From: Bombyx mori | Taxonomy: Eukaryota; Arthropoda; Insecta; Lepidoptera; Bombycidae | Reading direction: 5' to 3' | Assembly (NCBI RefSeq): GCF_030269925.1 | Contig: NC_085116.1 | Coordinates: 17,112,001 to 17,176,000 of the forward strand | Length of the DNA: 64,000 nt | Shown: piece by piece, positions 23,427-36,048 of the stretch | How the letters are laid out: every line of letters starts with the position of its first letter | How positions within the stretch are numbered: the stretch's first letter is position 1 | Program-made: the position numbers and the translations under genes | Notes under the pieces: generated by a model | What the model was told of the DNA's origin: nothing | The model's input: only the letters and a program-made list of their open reading frames with translations | Database searches by the model: none

Positions 23427-23720
23427 GGCTTTTTTTCCCCTACCTATGCTGATAGCCTTGAGAGGCTATTTCAGCTTCACCTTAACGTGTGTAGGTGAGC
23501 TCACGGGGCTCAAACCGGAGTGTTGCTAACACTGACCCTAGCAAGAGCAGTGCTTCGCAGAATCTACCACCGAATCGGAAACGCGACCCACTGAGAAGAT
23601 CCGGCGAGAAACTTAGTGGGCTGTGTCTATGGGTTAATTCGCTCGTCGAGCCGTTCGTCGCAAGCGACGGGTTCAACGAGAACGGTGACCGGATCGCGAC
23701 AAGTCCTAACACCAATAAGT
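23427..23720 (-). repeat. Family B repeat, minus orientation
   Basis: The poly(A) end is at the low coordinate (TTTTTTTCCCCTACCTATGC), followed by CGGGGCTCAAACCGGAGTGT and GATCCGGCGAGAAACTTAGT. It ends close to the gene 2 exon 4 donor (about 25 bp away). Confidence 0.7.
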
Positions 23721-23747
23721 GCATCATGCGTTACCAATACTGTCTAC

Positions 23748-23869
23748 CTTTGTATTAATGTATCTTTGTCGCTAAGAGCATTCCGGAGCGCATCGAGTTC
23801 CCTGGTGACGTCACGGGCTCCAGCGCTTCGTCGCCGCGGACCCGACAGAGACACTTCGATATTCGCCAT
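23748..23869 (-). CDS. Gene 2 exon 4: start of the coiled coil
   Basis: The acceptor is TATGTTGCAG and the donor AAG|GTAGAC. It codes 40 residues plus two bases, starting MANIEVSLSGPRRRS and ending RNALSDKDTLIQ, and completes a Ser codon with exon 5. Because it begins with ATG in phase 0 it could also serve as an alternative first coding exon. Confidence 0.82.
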
Positions 23870-24009
23870 CTGCAACATAAATGAAGAGTTAAATCTGCTC
23901 GAAGAGTCGCCCTTCAACGGAGATTATGGCGCAGATACAGATACCTGCTATATGCTAGAATGGCTTACGACAACTACTTTCTTCATCAGATATTGATTAA
24001 ATTAAATTT

Positions 24010-24252
24010 ACTAGTGGTAGGACCTCTTGTGAGGCGGCGCGGGTAGGTACCACCACCCTGCCTATATCTGCCGCGAAGCAGTAATGTGTTCCGGTTTGAA
24101 GGGTGGGGCAGCCGTTGTAATTATACTTAAGGCCTTCGAACTTATATCTCAACGTGGTGGCGCATTTACGTCGTAGATGTCTATGGGCTCTAGTAACCAC
24201 TTAACACCAAATGGGCTGTGAGCTCGTCCGCCCATCTAAGCAATAAAAAAAA
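24010..24252 (+). mobile_element. Bm1 SINE body
   Basis: From AGTGGTAGGACCTCTTGTGA to AGCAATAAAAAAAAT. The head is missing. Confidence 0.88.
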
Positions 24253-25010
24253 TATCTTAGGTTCGCAAATTTGTGGTTGTTGTTGTTGTCGTCACTAGTT
24301 GTGATAATGTGTTTGTGATGTCGCAAGAAGTGTTTTTTACTTTTAAAGCTATATTTATTAAAATTAAATATTTGAGCATCTACTCTAGATGTTTGAATAG
24401 AATCAATCAATAGAAGTATGCAGTAAAAGTACTCTTTGATGGTTTTTAATATGGTATAATATACCTTACTCGCATACGGTATACTGGTTTATATCGGAGT
24501 TGGAACAAGTTCTAAATCAACACAGTTGGCATGTAATCTATACTCGATAAAATAATTAGCTGTCTTGTAACTTTGCATCATTTCATTAGAACTCAAAGTG
24601 TAAGGGAACCGCTCCTGGAAACAGACCGGTTGTGCGGCGCTGAAGATGATCGGCACCAGAACACTAAAACTTTTTGTAGCTTAGATGGGCAGCCGACTCT
24701 TCTCTGAAGTGCCAATAACAACTGTACTAAGTTTTAAGTCGAAGTATGTTGAAAACGCAAAACATCACGCATACACATTTTGATACATTACAAGTTTGAC
24801 GAGCACAGTATATGATGCCAAGCAGTTCTCTGCGGAACGGCTGCCACCCGCCTTGAGGAATAAGATTGCTAAGAAAAAGCCGTCAAACCTAACGTATGAT
24901 CGCGGCTGCTTCATTGGAACTTGTAAGCCTACTTCTTAGTCTACTACTTGTAAGTCTATTTTTCATATAATACTCAGAGGAATTGTGTAACATACCATAC
25001 TTAACATACC

Positions 25011-25244
25011 CACCGCGCGGGTAGGTACCACCACCCTGCCTATTTCTGCCGTGAAGCAGTAATACGTTTAGGCTTGAAGGGTGCCAAGCCGGCAGGGCCG
25101 GAAGGGCAGCCGTTGTAATTATACTTGAGATCTTAGAACTTATATCTCAAGGTGGGTAGCGCATTTACGTTGTGGATGTCTATGGGCTCCAGTAACCACT
25201 CAACACCAGGTGGGCTGTGAGCTCGTCCACCCATCTAAGCAATC
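25011..25244 (+). mobile_element. Bm1 SINE body with a short internal insertion
   Basis: The copy starts at CACCGCGCGGGTAGGTACCA and ends AAGCAAT with no A-tail. About 20 GC-rich bases (around GCCGGCAGGGCCGGAA) sit in the middle of the usual GAAGGGTGGGGCAGCC stretch. Confidence 0.82.
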
Positions 25245-25349
25245 CTCTTTTCTCCATCGCACCACCCGCCACGCGCCGAGTGTATTTTTAGACATATTAT
25301 TTTTCTAAATACCATGCAGATCTAGGATGAATTACTTGATTTTCTTCTT

Positions 25350-25445
25350 CAAACGTGATTTGAAAAGAGTCCTCCGCGGTAGGCAACGACTTGCCTGTAT
25401 CCTTGGCATAGCTGATGTCTGTGAGTGACGTGCGTGGGTAAAATG
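25350..25445 (+). repeat. LINE 3' fragment
   Basis: Contains CTTCTTCAAACGTGATTTG and GTAGGCAACGACTTGCCTG, diverged matches to the intact LINE's ORF end and tail. The distal tail is missing. Confidence 0.5.
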
Positions 25446-26775
25446 CATTCTAGTAACAATATTTGTACGCAAGCTTACAGATTTCCGGGATTGATAATTA
25501 TACGATGTTACTCATGCATTGTGAAAGTCGTTCGTGAGCATCAATGTATGTACAGAGGTAATACCCACATAACAAACTATAAGATTGCAAGCAGACGGTG
25601 TGATCGCAGTGAACCTAATTTACATAAACGAATGTATTGCAATCAGAATCGCAACCATCCGAGCATCGCGCTGGATCTGATCTCGACTATCTGCGTTATA
25701 GTGCAGTGAAATGCAATGATTTCATTAACATTTTGATATGCGTAAATGGTCATACGATCTAAATGCCCACCAACTAAAAACTTGTTGATTAAGCTGTGAC
25801 CGGATGCCATATAGGTATGTTACATCCATAACATGAAAGCCGAGGTTTAATTTAAACTTTATTGGCACGCAGAAAAGCAATAAAACATATAGTTTTAAAA
25901 TAACATCTAAATCTAAACTGCGAAAAAGGGCAATTTGTAAAAAGCGTTAATTAGCTGCTGGATTCTCGTGCTCACAATCCACCAGATTTTGAGACTACTC
26001 ACTCCCGTACCCCGAACACTAGTCTGGAGTACGGCCCTATGGCCCTACTGTGGAGTTACTATGAGCAAACACCCAGTTATCTGACCTTTGAAACCGAAAC
26101 GTATGACTAGAAATAGAGAAGACAGTGAGTGGTATTTATACGCGCGAGCTTGAAATAAGTAAAAGCCATCTAGTAAAGCATCTAGTATTATCATGGTAGT
26201 ATGACAGGAATATTTTCTTCAGCATTCACAGCACATATACTAATTTATTAAATACAACATACAAAAAGTTTATTCTAATTTATATAGATTATTGGTTCAC
26301 TGATTCTTGCACTGTGTCCTATGTTACGCAGGAAATTAACTTTATTTATAGTTTCAATTCAGTTGGAAGTTTCTTCCAACTATTGTTTCAAGGAAGTTAA
26401 TCGTCGTCGGCCCTTCCCATGACTGGTTACTGTTTCCACAAACATGTCTCTGTTCTCGTGTTAGAATTCTTAATCTATTTTTCCTTTCATGCTCTGCGCT
26501 GCTGATGTGTTTACAGATTATTTTTACACTATTGTTGTGGATGAACAAACCTGGTCTTAAGTGGTAATAGACATTACAACGGGAACGTTACCAACCAACT
26601 TAAAATTTATTGCATCTAATGGTGAACGGTCACTATTGACCAAGAAGCAACAATGCGAGGGGCACTAGCAAGCCACTGTTTACCATTAACGGTTATATTC
26701 CTAATTATAGCTCATTTTTAAAGGAATTCATACATAAGGAACATTCGAGAAACAATGAGGAGAAGAGTTAGTTTT

Positions 26776-27030
26776 TTCACTACCTATGCCCTGAGAGGCT
26801 ATTTCAGCTTCACACTAGCGTGTTGGTGAGCTCTCGGGGCTCAAACCGGAAAACTTGCTAACACTGGCCTTAGCAAGAGCAGTGCTTTGCAGTATCTACC
26901 ACCGGATCATCAACGCGACCCACTGAGAAGATCCAGCAAAAAACTCAGTGAGCTTTGTCTGTGGGTTAATTTACTTGTCGAGCCCTTCGTCGCAAGCGAC
27001 GGGTTTGGCGAGGACGGTGACCGGTAAAGT
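26776..27030 (-). repeat. Family B repeat, minus orientation
   Basis: Contains GAGAGGCTATTTCAGCTTCA and CGCAAGCGACGGGTTTGGCG, both family B markers. No poly(A) stretch is evident at its end. Confidence 0.65.
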
Positions 27031-27829
27031 TAGTTACGTACCCCGATGCTACTTGACTATGTGACTATGTGATAATTCCAGGTCGTAAGAATTAATATAT
27101 TGATGAATAAACTGAAAGAAGAAATATTCATAAATGTCGTATTAAGTCTTTTGATTTCTCTGGTCAATAGATAGTAACCCGCAGGAGCCGTTCATTCTTT
27201 CATACATCCTTTAACTTGATGCGAAGGTGAAATCGAAATAAGCGTAAAATCGAATGGTCAACTCGACTAAGAGCCATGTAATAACCGAACCGTGAATACG
27301 CCTGACACGCCCGCCCGAACAAATCGCATGAATTAAAAAGCCACCCGCCGCCGCGCCGGTCAATAGATTCGACATAGGAACGGAATCACTACATAGCTAC
27401 GAATAATAAAACTATCGTAGCTACAAAGTCAAAGTATATACCAATATGATTGATGTAATTAAGGTTCAATTTGGTTTGCGTACTATCCGTAAAGAAAAAT
27501 TGTGTGTGGTTGCAACGACATTTATTGTGCGACTGACTTAAATTTTGACAAGTAAAAATATCGTAATTAGCAAAGAGTATAAGGTTAGTAACAACATACC
27601 GCCCACCAAAAGACTACTAAGTTCTTTATAAATCTATTGCACTAACAACGTCAAGGTGACTTCAAAACAATATTCTACAAAACGAAATAAAGGTTGCTTA
27701 AATACTAGACATCATAATACAATATGCTTAACTTGAGACTTAGTATTAATTTAATAATAATATTGCTACAGTGACATTGGTAGAGAATCTTGGTAAAATT
27801 ACAAGATGACATTTCACCGAGTGGAATTC

Positions 27830-28196
27830 ACCGGCAAACGACATAATTTTGTTATTGATCTTGCCCATAAGATCCAATATTTTGATCTGAGATAACATAG
27901 CATTAACTGAATCCCTCCATGTAGCGTCTTGATATGGGCGTCAGCAACGATAAACAAAGTCGCTTTCTCTGTCCCTATATCCCTAAGTATGCTTAAATCT
28001 TTAAAACCACGCAACGGATTTTGATGCGGTTTTTTTAATAGATAGAGTGATTGAAGAGGAAGGTTTATATGTGTTACAGCATCCAAAAAATAGTGGAGAA
28101 ATACTGTTATTTTTGAGGTTTCTAATGTGATGTCGTAAATAATCAATAATAAAATTTCATGTTTCCGAAGCGAAGCGAGGGCGGGTCGCTAGTAAA
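27830..28196 (-). repeat. Family D repeat, minus orientation
   Basis: Ends GCGAAGCGAGGGCGGGTCGC then TAGTA, complementary to the plus copy start at 29576. Inner sequence matches too (ACCACGCAACGGATTTTGAT). A 110-residue ORF over it is spurious. Confidence 0.55.
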
Positions 28197-28330
28197 AAAT
28201 AACTTTAAACCACTTCACGTCGTAGACTTCACGGCTTAAGGTTGTCTTTAGTGGGTCTATTTTAGAATTTCGAATTGTGAGAAGACATTACTTGTACGGG
28301 CTATTGCCCTTGCCCGACCTATTGACTGCT

Positions 28331-28552
28331 TGACATCGACGGTGAAGGAATAACATCGTGTAATAAAAATCAAGCCCGCCAAATTATAATTTGCATAATT
28401 ACTGGTGGTAGGACGTTTGAGTCCGCACGGGTAGGTTCTACCACCCTGCCTATTTCTGCTAGTAGTAATTCGGTTTGAAGGGTAAAGCAGCCGTTGTACC
28501 TACTATAAAAACTGAGACCTTAGAACTCATATCTCATGGTAGGTGGTGATAT
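28331..28552 (+). mobile_element. Truncated Bm1 SINE (middle and part of the body)
   Basis: Begins in the Bm1 middle (GGTGAAGGAATAACATCGTG) and stops after CTCATGGTAGGTGGTG. The head and the tail are both missing. Confidence 0.8.
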
Positions 28553-28859
28553 TTAACTACTTTTCTGTAACGAAATTAGCTTAGTAAGAAAAGGCAGGCT
28601 GGCCACACTCAATCCACTCAGTCCACATAAAGAGCTTGAAACTCTTAGATCTTAAAACTAAACGTAAGCTGATTCTCGTTATGTTTTCAACGGACTTATT
28701 TAATTACCCAAATTATGATTTAATTATGATTTAATTCCCATTCTTGACTATTAGTAATAGACATTCGGACGTAAAATTCAGTCAATTAATTTAATTGAAA
28801 CTTCAACATGAAAACCTTCGTGATAGTGATTAATTGACCGTTATGGAAGTAGACAAATT

Positions 28860-29240
28860 TTTATTATTATTTTTTTGTCAGGAGGAAATCGCCGGACTTC
28901 CGCCCTTCACTGGGGATGTCGGAGTCGAACCGACTAAAACCTCCTGTCTCTCAACAACCAACGTCCAAACCTCGCATGAGACAAAACTCATGAAAAAGGC
29001 AAAGGGGGGAAAGTGAAGCGTTTAGTGCGGAGCACATCTCTCCCATCACCCTCCCCCTCGGGACGCCGGACTGGCGGTCGTCGGCGCCACGACCACCAGC
29101 CCTCTCGGTCGGCAGGCTATCCGAAGCCCGCCTAGATGGCGCCGGTTAGAATGGTCTATCCTACGGAATACCCCGCTGGGTCAGAACCAGCGTGGGTTGA
29201 GGATAGCCGGCCTTCCATCACCCGGATGCTCAAGAAAAAA
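28860..29240 (+). repeat. GC-rich insert, probably a retroelement scrap
   Basis: A GC-rich island in AT-rich intron DNA with non-random word use (CATCACCCTCCCCCTCGGGA, GACTGGCGGTCGTCGGCGCC). It ends before an A-run at about 29234. A short ORF spans 28834-29016 but does not continue. It looks like part of a LINE, family not identified. Confidence 0.35.
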
Positions 29241-29575
29241 CATATTACGTAAATGAGACATTTAATAAGACGTAATGACACTAAAAAAAGGAAATGAAAG
29301 CGTATTAGTTATATGAAAGTGTGAATAAAACCTTCTCGAATGCTTCTTATCTTTTTTGCTGCATTTAAATGTCACTACGTCTCGACACGACAATTTACAA
29401 GCCCACCTGAGATAACATATCTCTGAATACAACAAATAATATACCTAGTTCTTTGAATTCGTATGCGTTGGGAGACGAGGTATCAACCTCAATATGGAAG
29501 TGGAATTTAATGCGTTTAGGAAGTTGATGAAATTTTATTTGAAGTTTATTTTATATTTATGTCTTATTTATTATA

Positions 29576-29790
29576 TAAACTAGCGACCCGTCCTCGCTTC
29601 GCTTCGGAAGCTGTAATTTATTATTGATTTCTCCACTATTTAATGGATGTTATTATACATATAAACCTTTATCTTCAATCACTCTATCTATTAAAAAAAA
29701 CCGCATCAAAATCCGTTGCGTAGTTTTAAAGATTTAAGCATACATAGGGATATAGGGACACAGAAAGCGACTTTTTTATACTATGTAGTG
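29576..29790 (+). repeat. Family D repeat
   Basis: Begins AAACTAGCGACCCGTCCTCG, followed by CTTCGCTTCGGAAGCTG and AAAAACCGCATCAAAATCCG. Complementary to the copy at 27830-28196. Confidence 0.55.
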
Positions 29791-30107
29791 ATGAGACATA
29801 AATGTAAAAGACGAGAACAAAAGTACATAGATCCAGACACCAAGTGACAATATCCTTAACAAATAAAACTGACTTCGATCGGGATTCGAACTAATTGAAT
29901 CACTTATGTGATGGTAAAGTGAAGTTATTATTGAATAATTTCTTAATGGAGGTGCTGCTGTTGCATTGTCTCACCCGTTTTTGCCGTAAAGTACTTTCAA
30001 GCAATAATTATTGGCCGACTTCAAAAAGGAAGAGTTTCTACGTTCGATTGTCTGTATTTTACACATTAAAATGTATTTGCATCGATTGATCTGTCACGTG
30101 TGGATAG

Positions 30108-30371
30108 CAAGGGCGGATCCAGCTTTGTCACCAGGAGGGGGTCACGTAGTCAAATTTACATGCGTTCGTTCCCAAACGTTTGCCATTATACAAAGTTATT
30201 ATATTAAATTAATTAAAATATATTGAAGATATGTAGTTTACATAAAATCTGTATGGTGACAAAATATATAAATAAAATCATTATATTCAATTAGTGGTCC
30301 ACCTAAGTCCTGGACCCAGCTCAGGGGGTGGTCATGACCCCCACGACCCTCCCCCCCTGGATCCGCCATTG
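30108..30371. mobile_element. Non-autonomous hAT-type MITE, 264 bp
   Basis: The element runs from CAAGGGCGGATCCAG to GGATCCGCCATTG, so the ends are inverted (CAAGGGCGGATCC and CAATGGCGGATCC). It is flanked by an exact 8 bp direct repeat, GTGGATAG, at 30100-30107 and 30372-30379. Ends starting CA and an 8 bp target duplication identify the hAT superfamily. It has no coding capacity. Confidence 0.88.
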
Positions 30372-31400
30372 GTGGATAGATTTTGAAATATTTTTGCTGT
30401 TTGACAGGATACACTCGAGGAACTACCCGTTGCTAAGCTTATTTTATGTATCAATCTTGAAGTCTGTTTTGAATCTTTTTTAGATTATAATTTTTAAAAT
30501 TAATAGGTATGTTATTTGATTCCTGGTTGAAGTAAGGTATCTTCGTGAATGATATTTGATGTTCAACAGTAGAACGTGCTCGATATTTTCCGGTTTCCAG
30601 AAAATAGTTCACGTCCATTCAATTTAGAATGTTTCGTTACTGATTCATAGTTTCACTTAGTTATTTTCGTAGCTTCGAATAGTTAACAAATTTTTTGGAC
30701 ATTTACGTAATAAATACCGTACCGTTAGTTTTAATCTGGTCAAACACTCGCAAAAACCGAAGATAAAACTAATTTCAAGCAAATTATATACGACAGCACG
30801 TTATTAATATTACCATAGTGCATAATATGACAATAAAAATACGCAATATTCTGCTTTCGTAATGTTTGTAGGATATCCCAAAGATTCTAAGTTACGCCTC
30901 AATCCATGCGACCTTTCACTCTCTATTATACAGAAAGAACCAAATTAAATAATAAAAACACCAATAACCGGTTCTACATCCTTAAAACAGTCTCGCGGTC
31001 CGTTACGTCCGGTCACATGGTCCAGTATATGTGACCTAAACCGCGGCCTAATCACATATTGCGCGTGTTTATACTACCATCATTGTTTCCTATTAATTTT
31101 AGACATATTTTCTAAAGTTACCTAGAATAGTATTGGCACCAATATTTTGATGTTTTTAATTGGACTTCAACTAAGCTTACTCCATGCAAACAACTGAAGA
31201 AGCTTTTTTGTTATTTTTATATTTTTTCAAAATTTTAAACTTTCATTAGCTCTCCTGTAAAGTAGCAAACATGTCGCTTAAACCAAATCGCTTTTAACAC
31301 CTCGATATGATATGAAATACTAGTAGAGCCATAGCTTGAAATTGCGCAAACATTATTTATCGTCCAGCGGTACCTTAGCAAATAAATTCCCTGACGTACT

Positions 31401-31847
31401 GTTTTTTATTTTTTTTATTTCTTATACGGATGGACGAGCTCACAGCTCACCTGATGTTAAGTGGTTACTGGAGCCCATAGACATCTACAACGTAAATGCG
31501 CCATCCGCTTCGAGATATAAGTTCTAAGGTCTCAATATAGTTACAACGGCTACCCCACCCTTCGAACCGAAACGCATTACTGCTTCACGGCGGAAATAGG
31601 CGGGGTGGTGGTACCTACCCGTGCGGACTCCCAAGAGGTCCTACCACCAGTTATTACGCAAATTATAATTTTGCGGGTTTGATTTTTATAACACGATGTT
31701 ATTCTTTCACCGTGGAAGTAAATCGCGAACATTTGTTGAGTACGTATTTCATTAGAAAAAATTGTACCCGCCTGCGGGATTCAAACACCGGTGCATCGCT
31801 TCATACGAATGCACCGGACGTCTTATCCTTTAGGCCACGACGACTTC
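31401..31847 (-). mobile_element. Full-length Bm1 SINE, minus orientation
   Basis: Runs from the T-rich tail complement through the body and middle to the complement of the tRNA-like head (CACGACGACTTC). Next to it is a short (TACTG)n run. The two small overlapping ORFs are Bm1 sequence, not genes. Confidence 0.92.
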
Positions 31848-31934
31848 GCACTGTACTGTACTGTACTGTATGTATAAAGTTCCAAAACAATCGCATAAAC
31901 TATCCCTTAGAACACAAATAAACAAATAAACTTT

Positions 31935-32165
31935 GGGTACATAATGCCATCCTCATTGCACAGCCTGGAGAAACTCATAATTCTCGGACAAATGGAGGGG
32001 AAGCGCGCTAGAGGAAGGGCGCCAGCTAGATGGGTGGACTAACTCAAGGTGGTGACTGGAGGCCAGATACAGGGAGCGGTACATATGGCGCAGAACCGGA
32101 CCGAGTAGAGAAGATTGACATACAGTCACGATCCTCAGCATTGAGGGAACAACCAGAAAGAAACA
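31935..32165 (+). pseudogene. RTE-like LINE, decayed 3' end
   Basis: A plus frame reads LEKLIILGQMEGKRARGRAP then ARWVD, an in-frame stop, then LKVVTGGQIQGAVHMAQNRT. It is the same region as the copies at 13.7 and 55.4 kb and ends with the shared CACGATCCTCAGCATTGAGG. Confidence 0.65.
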
Positions 32166-32193
32166 AACTAGACAGACACAAATATTATATATA

Positions 32194-32600
32194 TAAGGGA
32201 TTTTATGACCTGGTAGCCAAGACCTTTAAGTCATGTCTTATTTTAATTTATATTCATATTTTTATGAAAAATGATATTATGGAGTGAAATGAAATGAAGA
32301 TGATTAATTTGAGATATTAATCAACTGGAATGAAATTAAATGAAATGAAATGAGATGATATGGGATGAAATATAATCTCAGTAAAATAGTGGTCATTTAC
32401 TAAGATTTTCTCAGTGGACTTTTTGGAGGATCCCGAGAAGTTACGTCCAGCGGCTTTGTTTCATTTTCCCACATTTGTGCACTTTCACAGATATTAAACA
32501 GTTAATAAACCACCGTTATTACACATTTAAACCTGAAGAAACACTAAATAGACAAAATAAAACAAATCACACAACTTCACTCCTCGCGTTCCCGCCAAAA
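32194..32600 (-). repeat. Family C repeat, minus orientation
   Basis: Matches the plus copies at 39446 and 43941. On the plus strand here it begins at the GGGATTTTATGACCTGGTAG end and runs to CGCGTTCCCGCC. It contains a stretch of GAAAT-type short repeats. Confidence 0.7.
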
Positions 32601-33128
32601 AGTCGACACAAATATTAGTTTTACTACACATTAGATAATAAAAAAACCACATGCTCACAATCGCCATTGTTAATAATGTAGTTGATTTATAATGATTTAA
32701 GATATATTGCCATCTCCAGTAATGATATGGGCAAAAATTAACAAATTAAAAAGAGCAAACGAAAGAAAGTGTGACGACTCGAAAGTACGAAGCTGGTGTT
32801 AATGCGTTTTAATTAAATGTTATAATGTTCATGTTAAGGCCGGTACTCATATACATGAGTGTAAAATATGTTTATGACGAAGGCAGTTAAGAATGTTCGT
32901 TAAAGACAGTTAGTAAAGGCATAGATAATACAGATAAATTTGTTATAGATAAGCAAACCCTAGCACTCAATAAAAATGTTTACGGGCGTGGGCCACTAGA
33001 TGGCTTTGCTTCGATTAGTTTCCTCCTGTAGATGGGAGTAACATATTACCTACCCTACATTTTATTTTTAATGAAGGATTTTGTAAAACAGAAACCACAA
33101 ATTGATAAAATTTAATCAATTTGTCCTT

Positions 33129-33281
33129 TTTTTTTTTTTTTTTTTTTTTTTATTGCATAGATAGGTGGACGAGCTCACAGCCCACCTGGTATTAAGTGGT
33201 TACTGGAACCCATAGACATCCACAACGTAAATGCGCCACCCACCTTAAGACATCCACAACGTAAATGCGCCACCCACCTGT
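33129..33281 (-). mobile_element. Bm1 SINE 3' fragment with internal tandem duplication
   Basis: A T-run of about 27, then the tail complement to CCACCCACCTTAAGACATCC. About 34 bp around CACAACGTAAATGCGCCACC are then repeated in tandem. The remainder of the body is missing. Confidence 0.82.
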
Positions 33282-34228
33282 CTTTAACAAATGAAGATTT
33301 GGATGAATTATTATTTTTTATTTTCTGTGTAAACAATAATTAAATGCCTTAACTTCAACACCATATAAGTTTAGGGGCATCCGCTACAAGATGTCGCTAG
33401 TTTCCATACAAAAAAATATTCGTCTTAAAGTATCGCAGTTTCAGGGCTCTGATTAAAAGTTGCTTTCAGATGCCAACATCGGAAATGCAAACTATGAGAG
33501 TATTAAAGCTGATCTCTGTAAGCTTTTAACTGTATACATTTTATTGACACCGCAGATAGTGAAGGGTTTTTAGCGGAAATAGACTAATTCGGTGGCACAG
33601 TAGTTCATCATACGTCGTTCATGTGATGAACAGGTTTGGTTGCTTGTCTTGGTTATTCAATATCTATATCTGTTTTTATTAAACGCATCTGGTGCTCATG
33701 GTACAGGAATCTTATTTTAGGCCTCTATCTAATCTCATTTTAGATAGGTAGGATTTGACTCTAATTTTTTATTAAATATGGTTGTTTGCCTAATTTTCAA
33801 TTGTCAACTGATAATAAGTAGTGACTGTTCAAAGTATTATTGCACGTCAAACGTGCCATGTTCATAAGGATATCGATAATGACAGAGTGTAACGCACTGC
33901 CTAATAAAACTCATAATACCAATTGGGAATTTTTGTCATGTCATGTACTCTTGACTATTTTCACTTTACTCCGCATATCATGGACCGCCAACAGAACAAA
34001 CCAAACGATTCTCCAGCAACTTCGCGTAAAAACGAGACTGTCACCAAGTCACCAAGCCGTAGGTCGGATCAAATGACCGCGCTCGATGGTCTCTCTGTTA
34101 CAGCCGCCCCGAGGGAAGCCGAAAACCGAAGTGGAAGATTGTACAAAGACCCACGAAGGCCTTTCAAGGACACGACCTTCAGCAATGAAATATGCGACTA
34201 AGAAGAAGAAGAAATAAGGTTTACTAAC

Positions 34229-34285
34229 CTTTGCCTCTAGACTATCCAGGTTGACCACGCCCCCACCACCGGCCTCCAAGGTTTG
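34229..34285 (-). CDS. Gene 2 exon 3 (19 codons)
   Basis: A 57 bp exon between TTTTTTCAG and GTTAGT, phase 0 at both ends. It codes QTLEAGGGGVVNLDSLEAK, a Gly-rich linker. It is too short for an ORF search, but splice borders and phase agree with both neighbours. Confidence 0.75.
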
Positions 34286-34622
34286 CTGAAAAAAGAAACA
34301 CTATTATTGTTTGTCATAATTTTATTCTACTGCTAGATAGATGATGATGCTCCTAAGGTAGAACTGCCCGTTTCTACCGCGAGGCAAAGATGGGTTTAGG
34401 TTTGAAGTTGAAAGACCGGACAGTCCTATCAAGATTTTGATCACGAGTGTTGCAGTTGACGACTGTGGTTACGTTAAGAAACAATATTTACATATTACAC
34501 AGCAAATCGGATTAACTGAATTGCGCATATGATAATCTTCAGTAACTTTGATGGCGTTAGCCCGTATGAGTACATCGGCACAACCTTCCGGCTTGTTCCT
34601 ACCATGAAGGAAACTTGTGTTT

Positions 34623-34745
34623 CTTTTTGTTTTTTTTATTGCCCTTGTAGGCAGATGAGTATACGGCCCATCTGATGGTGAATGGTCACCGTCGCCCATG
34701 GACTTCAGCAATGCCAGGGGCAGAGCCAAGCCGCTGCCTGCCGCA
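34623..34745 (-). repeat. LINE tail fragment, minus orientation
   Basis: Complement of the 3' UTR of the LINE at 47.5-51 kb, for example GCAATGCCAGGGGCAGAGCC and the T-run followed by ATTGCCCTTGTAGGCAGA. Confidence 0.8.
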
Positions 34746-35927
34746 AACATAAGTAGCCTTCCTGACTGAATGGCAGATGTTTTTTCTACATATGCCCTCC
34801 TGGTGCTTTCCCAGTTGCGGAGCATGTTTTTTTGGATTTAATGAGATGTGTTGCCAATGACTACTGTGACTACTAATTATTATTGAACATGTAATTCGAC
34901 GAAACATGAATAACATCCAACAAGTACACGATCGACACGTGAGCACGCAATCTGCTTTCTCCTTCCCAGAGCATTCCATTACTAACTCGTCTCTGTTAGC
35001 TGAATACGCCTATGTTATTTCCATACGCAGAACTGATCACGTTTTAAATACTTTTATAAATCGATCTATATCCTTTTAAAAGCTTGTGCCCTAAAATTAG
35101 ACCTTCTCAAGATTTCTTAAATTCACAGAAATAAGGCATATAGCATGTGTACTCCTTTTTGCATAGCTTTGAACTAAACTGTTATTGTGTTTAGTTTGAT
35201 TTTGACTTGTGTTTTCGGGTATCTGATTGCGTGCGGCTGAGCGGTTTTATCATATTAGTGATTAGTGGATTTGTTTTTGGAACATGTATAAATTTTCATT
35301 ATCTGCTATAATGTTGTATGTTTTACTAAAAAAAAAAACATGTATCTATATATAAGAGTATGACCAATATACGACCGTGTTCAATAATTCTAAGCTTTCT
35401 TAGATTAACTCGTAAAAAAATCATAAGTGAAATCTCTATGTAGATTGTTTTTATTACTGCGTATATGTATGTATAACAATAGGAGACATAATAAGAACCA
35501 ATCAGGCACAATGTCGTGGCTGGGCATAGCTACGCCACAACAATGTGGAGTTTACTACGTCTTGAGTCTTGAGATATGAGGTCGAAATCTTACTACCTCT
35601 CGCGGCATTATTGCATTTGAGAAACATAGGCGGTACTTACCCGGGCGAGTCACAACATTACAGAAGGTTAACTACTAATTTATGTAATATAATTCTGTAT
35701 TAATTGTCTAAATTACATTCGATATTACTATGAACAATAGGCAACAAATAAACTCGACACGGTTCCTTACAATGGCCCGTGGGTTTGACGCGATTCTCAG
35801 CGAGCCACGTGGAATTAATCATTATGATTTAATAATCCTAATCCTAATGTATTATGTATCTATTTAGAATACACAAAAATCTTATCCATTTTATACTAAT
35901 ATTGCGAAAATGAGTAACGGGTTGGTT

Positions 35928-36048
35928 TGACGGTAGGCAGTAGCTTGGTTCTGCCCCTGGCATTGCTGAAGTACATGGCCTACGGTAACCACTCACCATC
36001 AGGTGGGCCGTATGCTCGTCTGCCTACAAGGGCAATAAAAATAAAATA
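35928..36048 (+). repeat. LINE tail fragment
   Basis: Starts GGTAGGCAGTAGCTTGGTTC and ends CTACAAGGGCAATAAAAATA, matching the last ~115 bp of the intact LINE. A heavily 5'-truncated insertion. Confidence 0.82.

Larger units (their letters stand above)
23870..34228 (-). other. Gene 2 intron 3 (10.4 kb), repeat-filled
   Basis: Exons 3 and 4 join in phase 0 without anything in between. The intron holds Bm1 copies, a family B copy, family D copies, the hAT-type MITE, a family C copy and LINE scraps, listed separately. The rest is AT-rich with no coding signal. Confidence 0.55.

Noticed and set aside
27814..28146. 110-residue minus ORF
   Set aside because: Lies within a family D repeat.
33129..33155. 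Long T-run as a terminator or regulatory tract
   Set aside because: It is the complement of a Bm1 A-tail.
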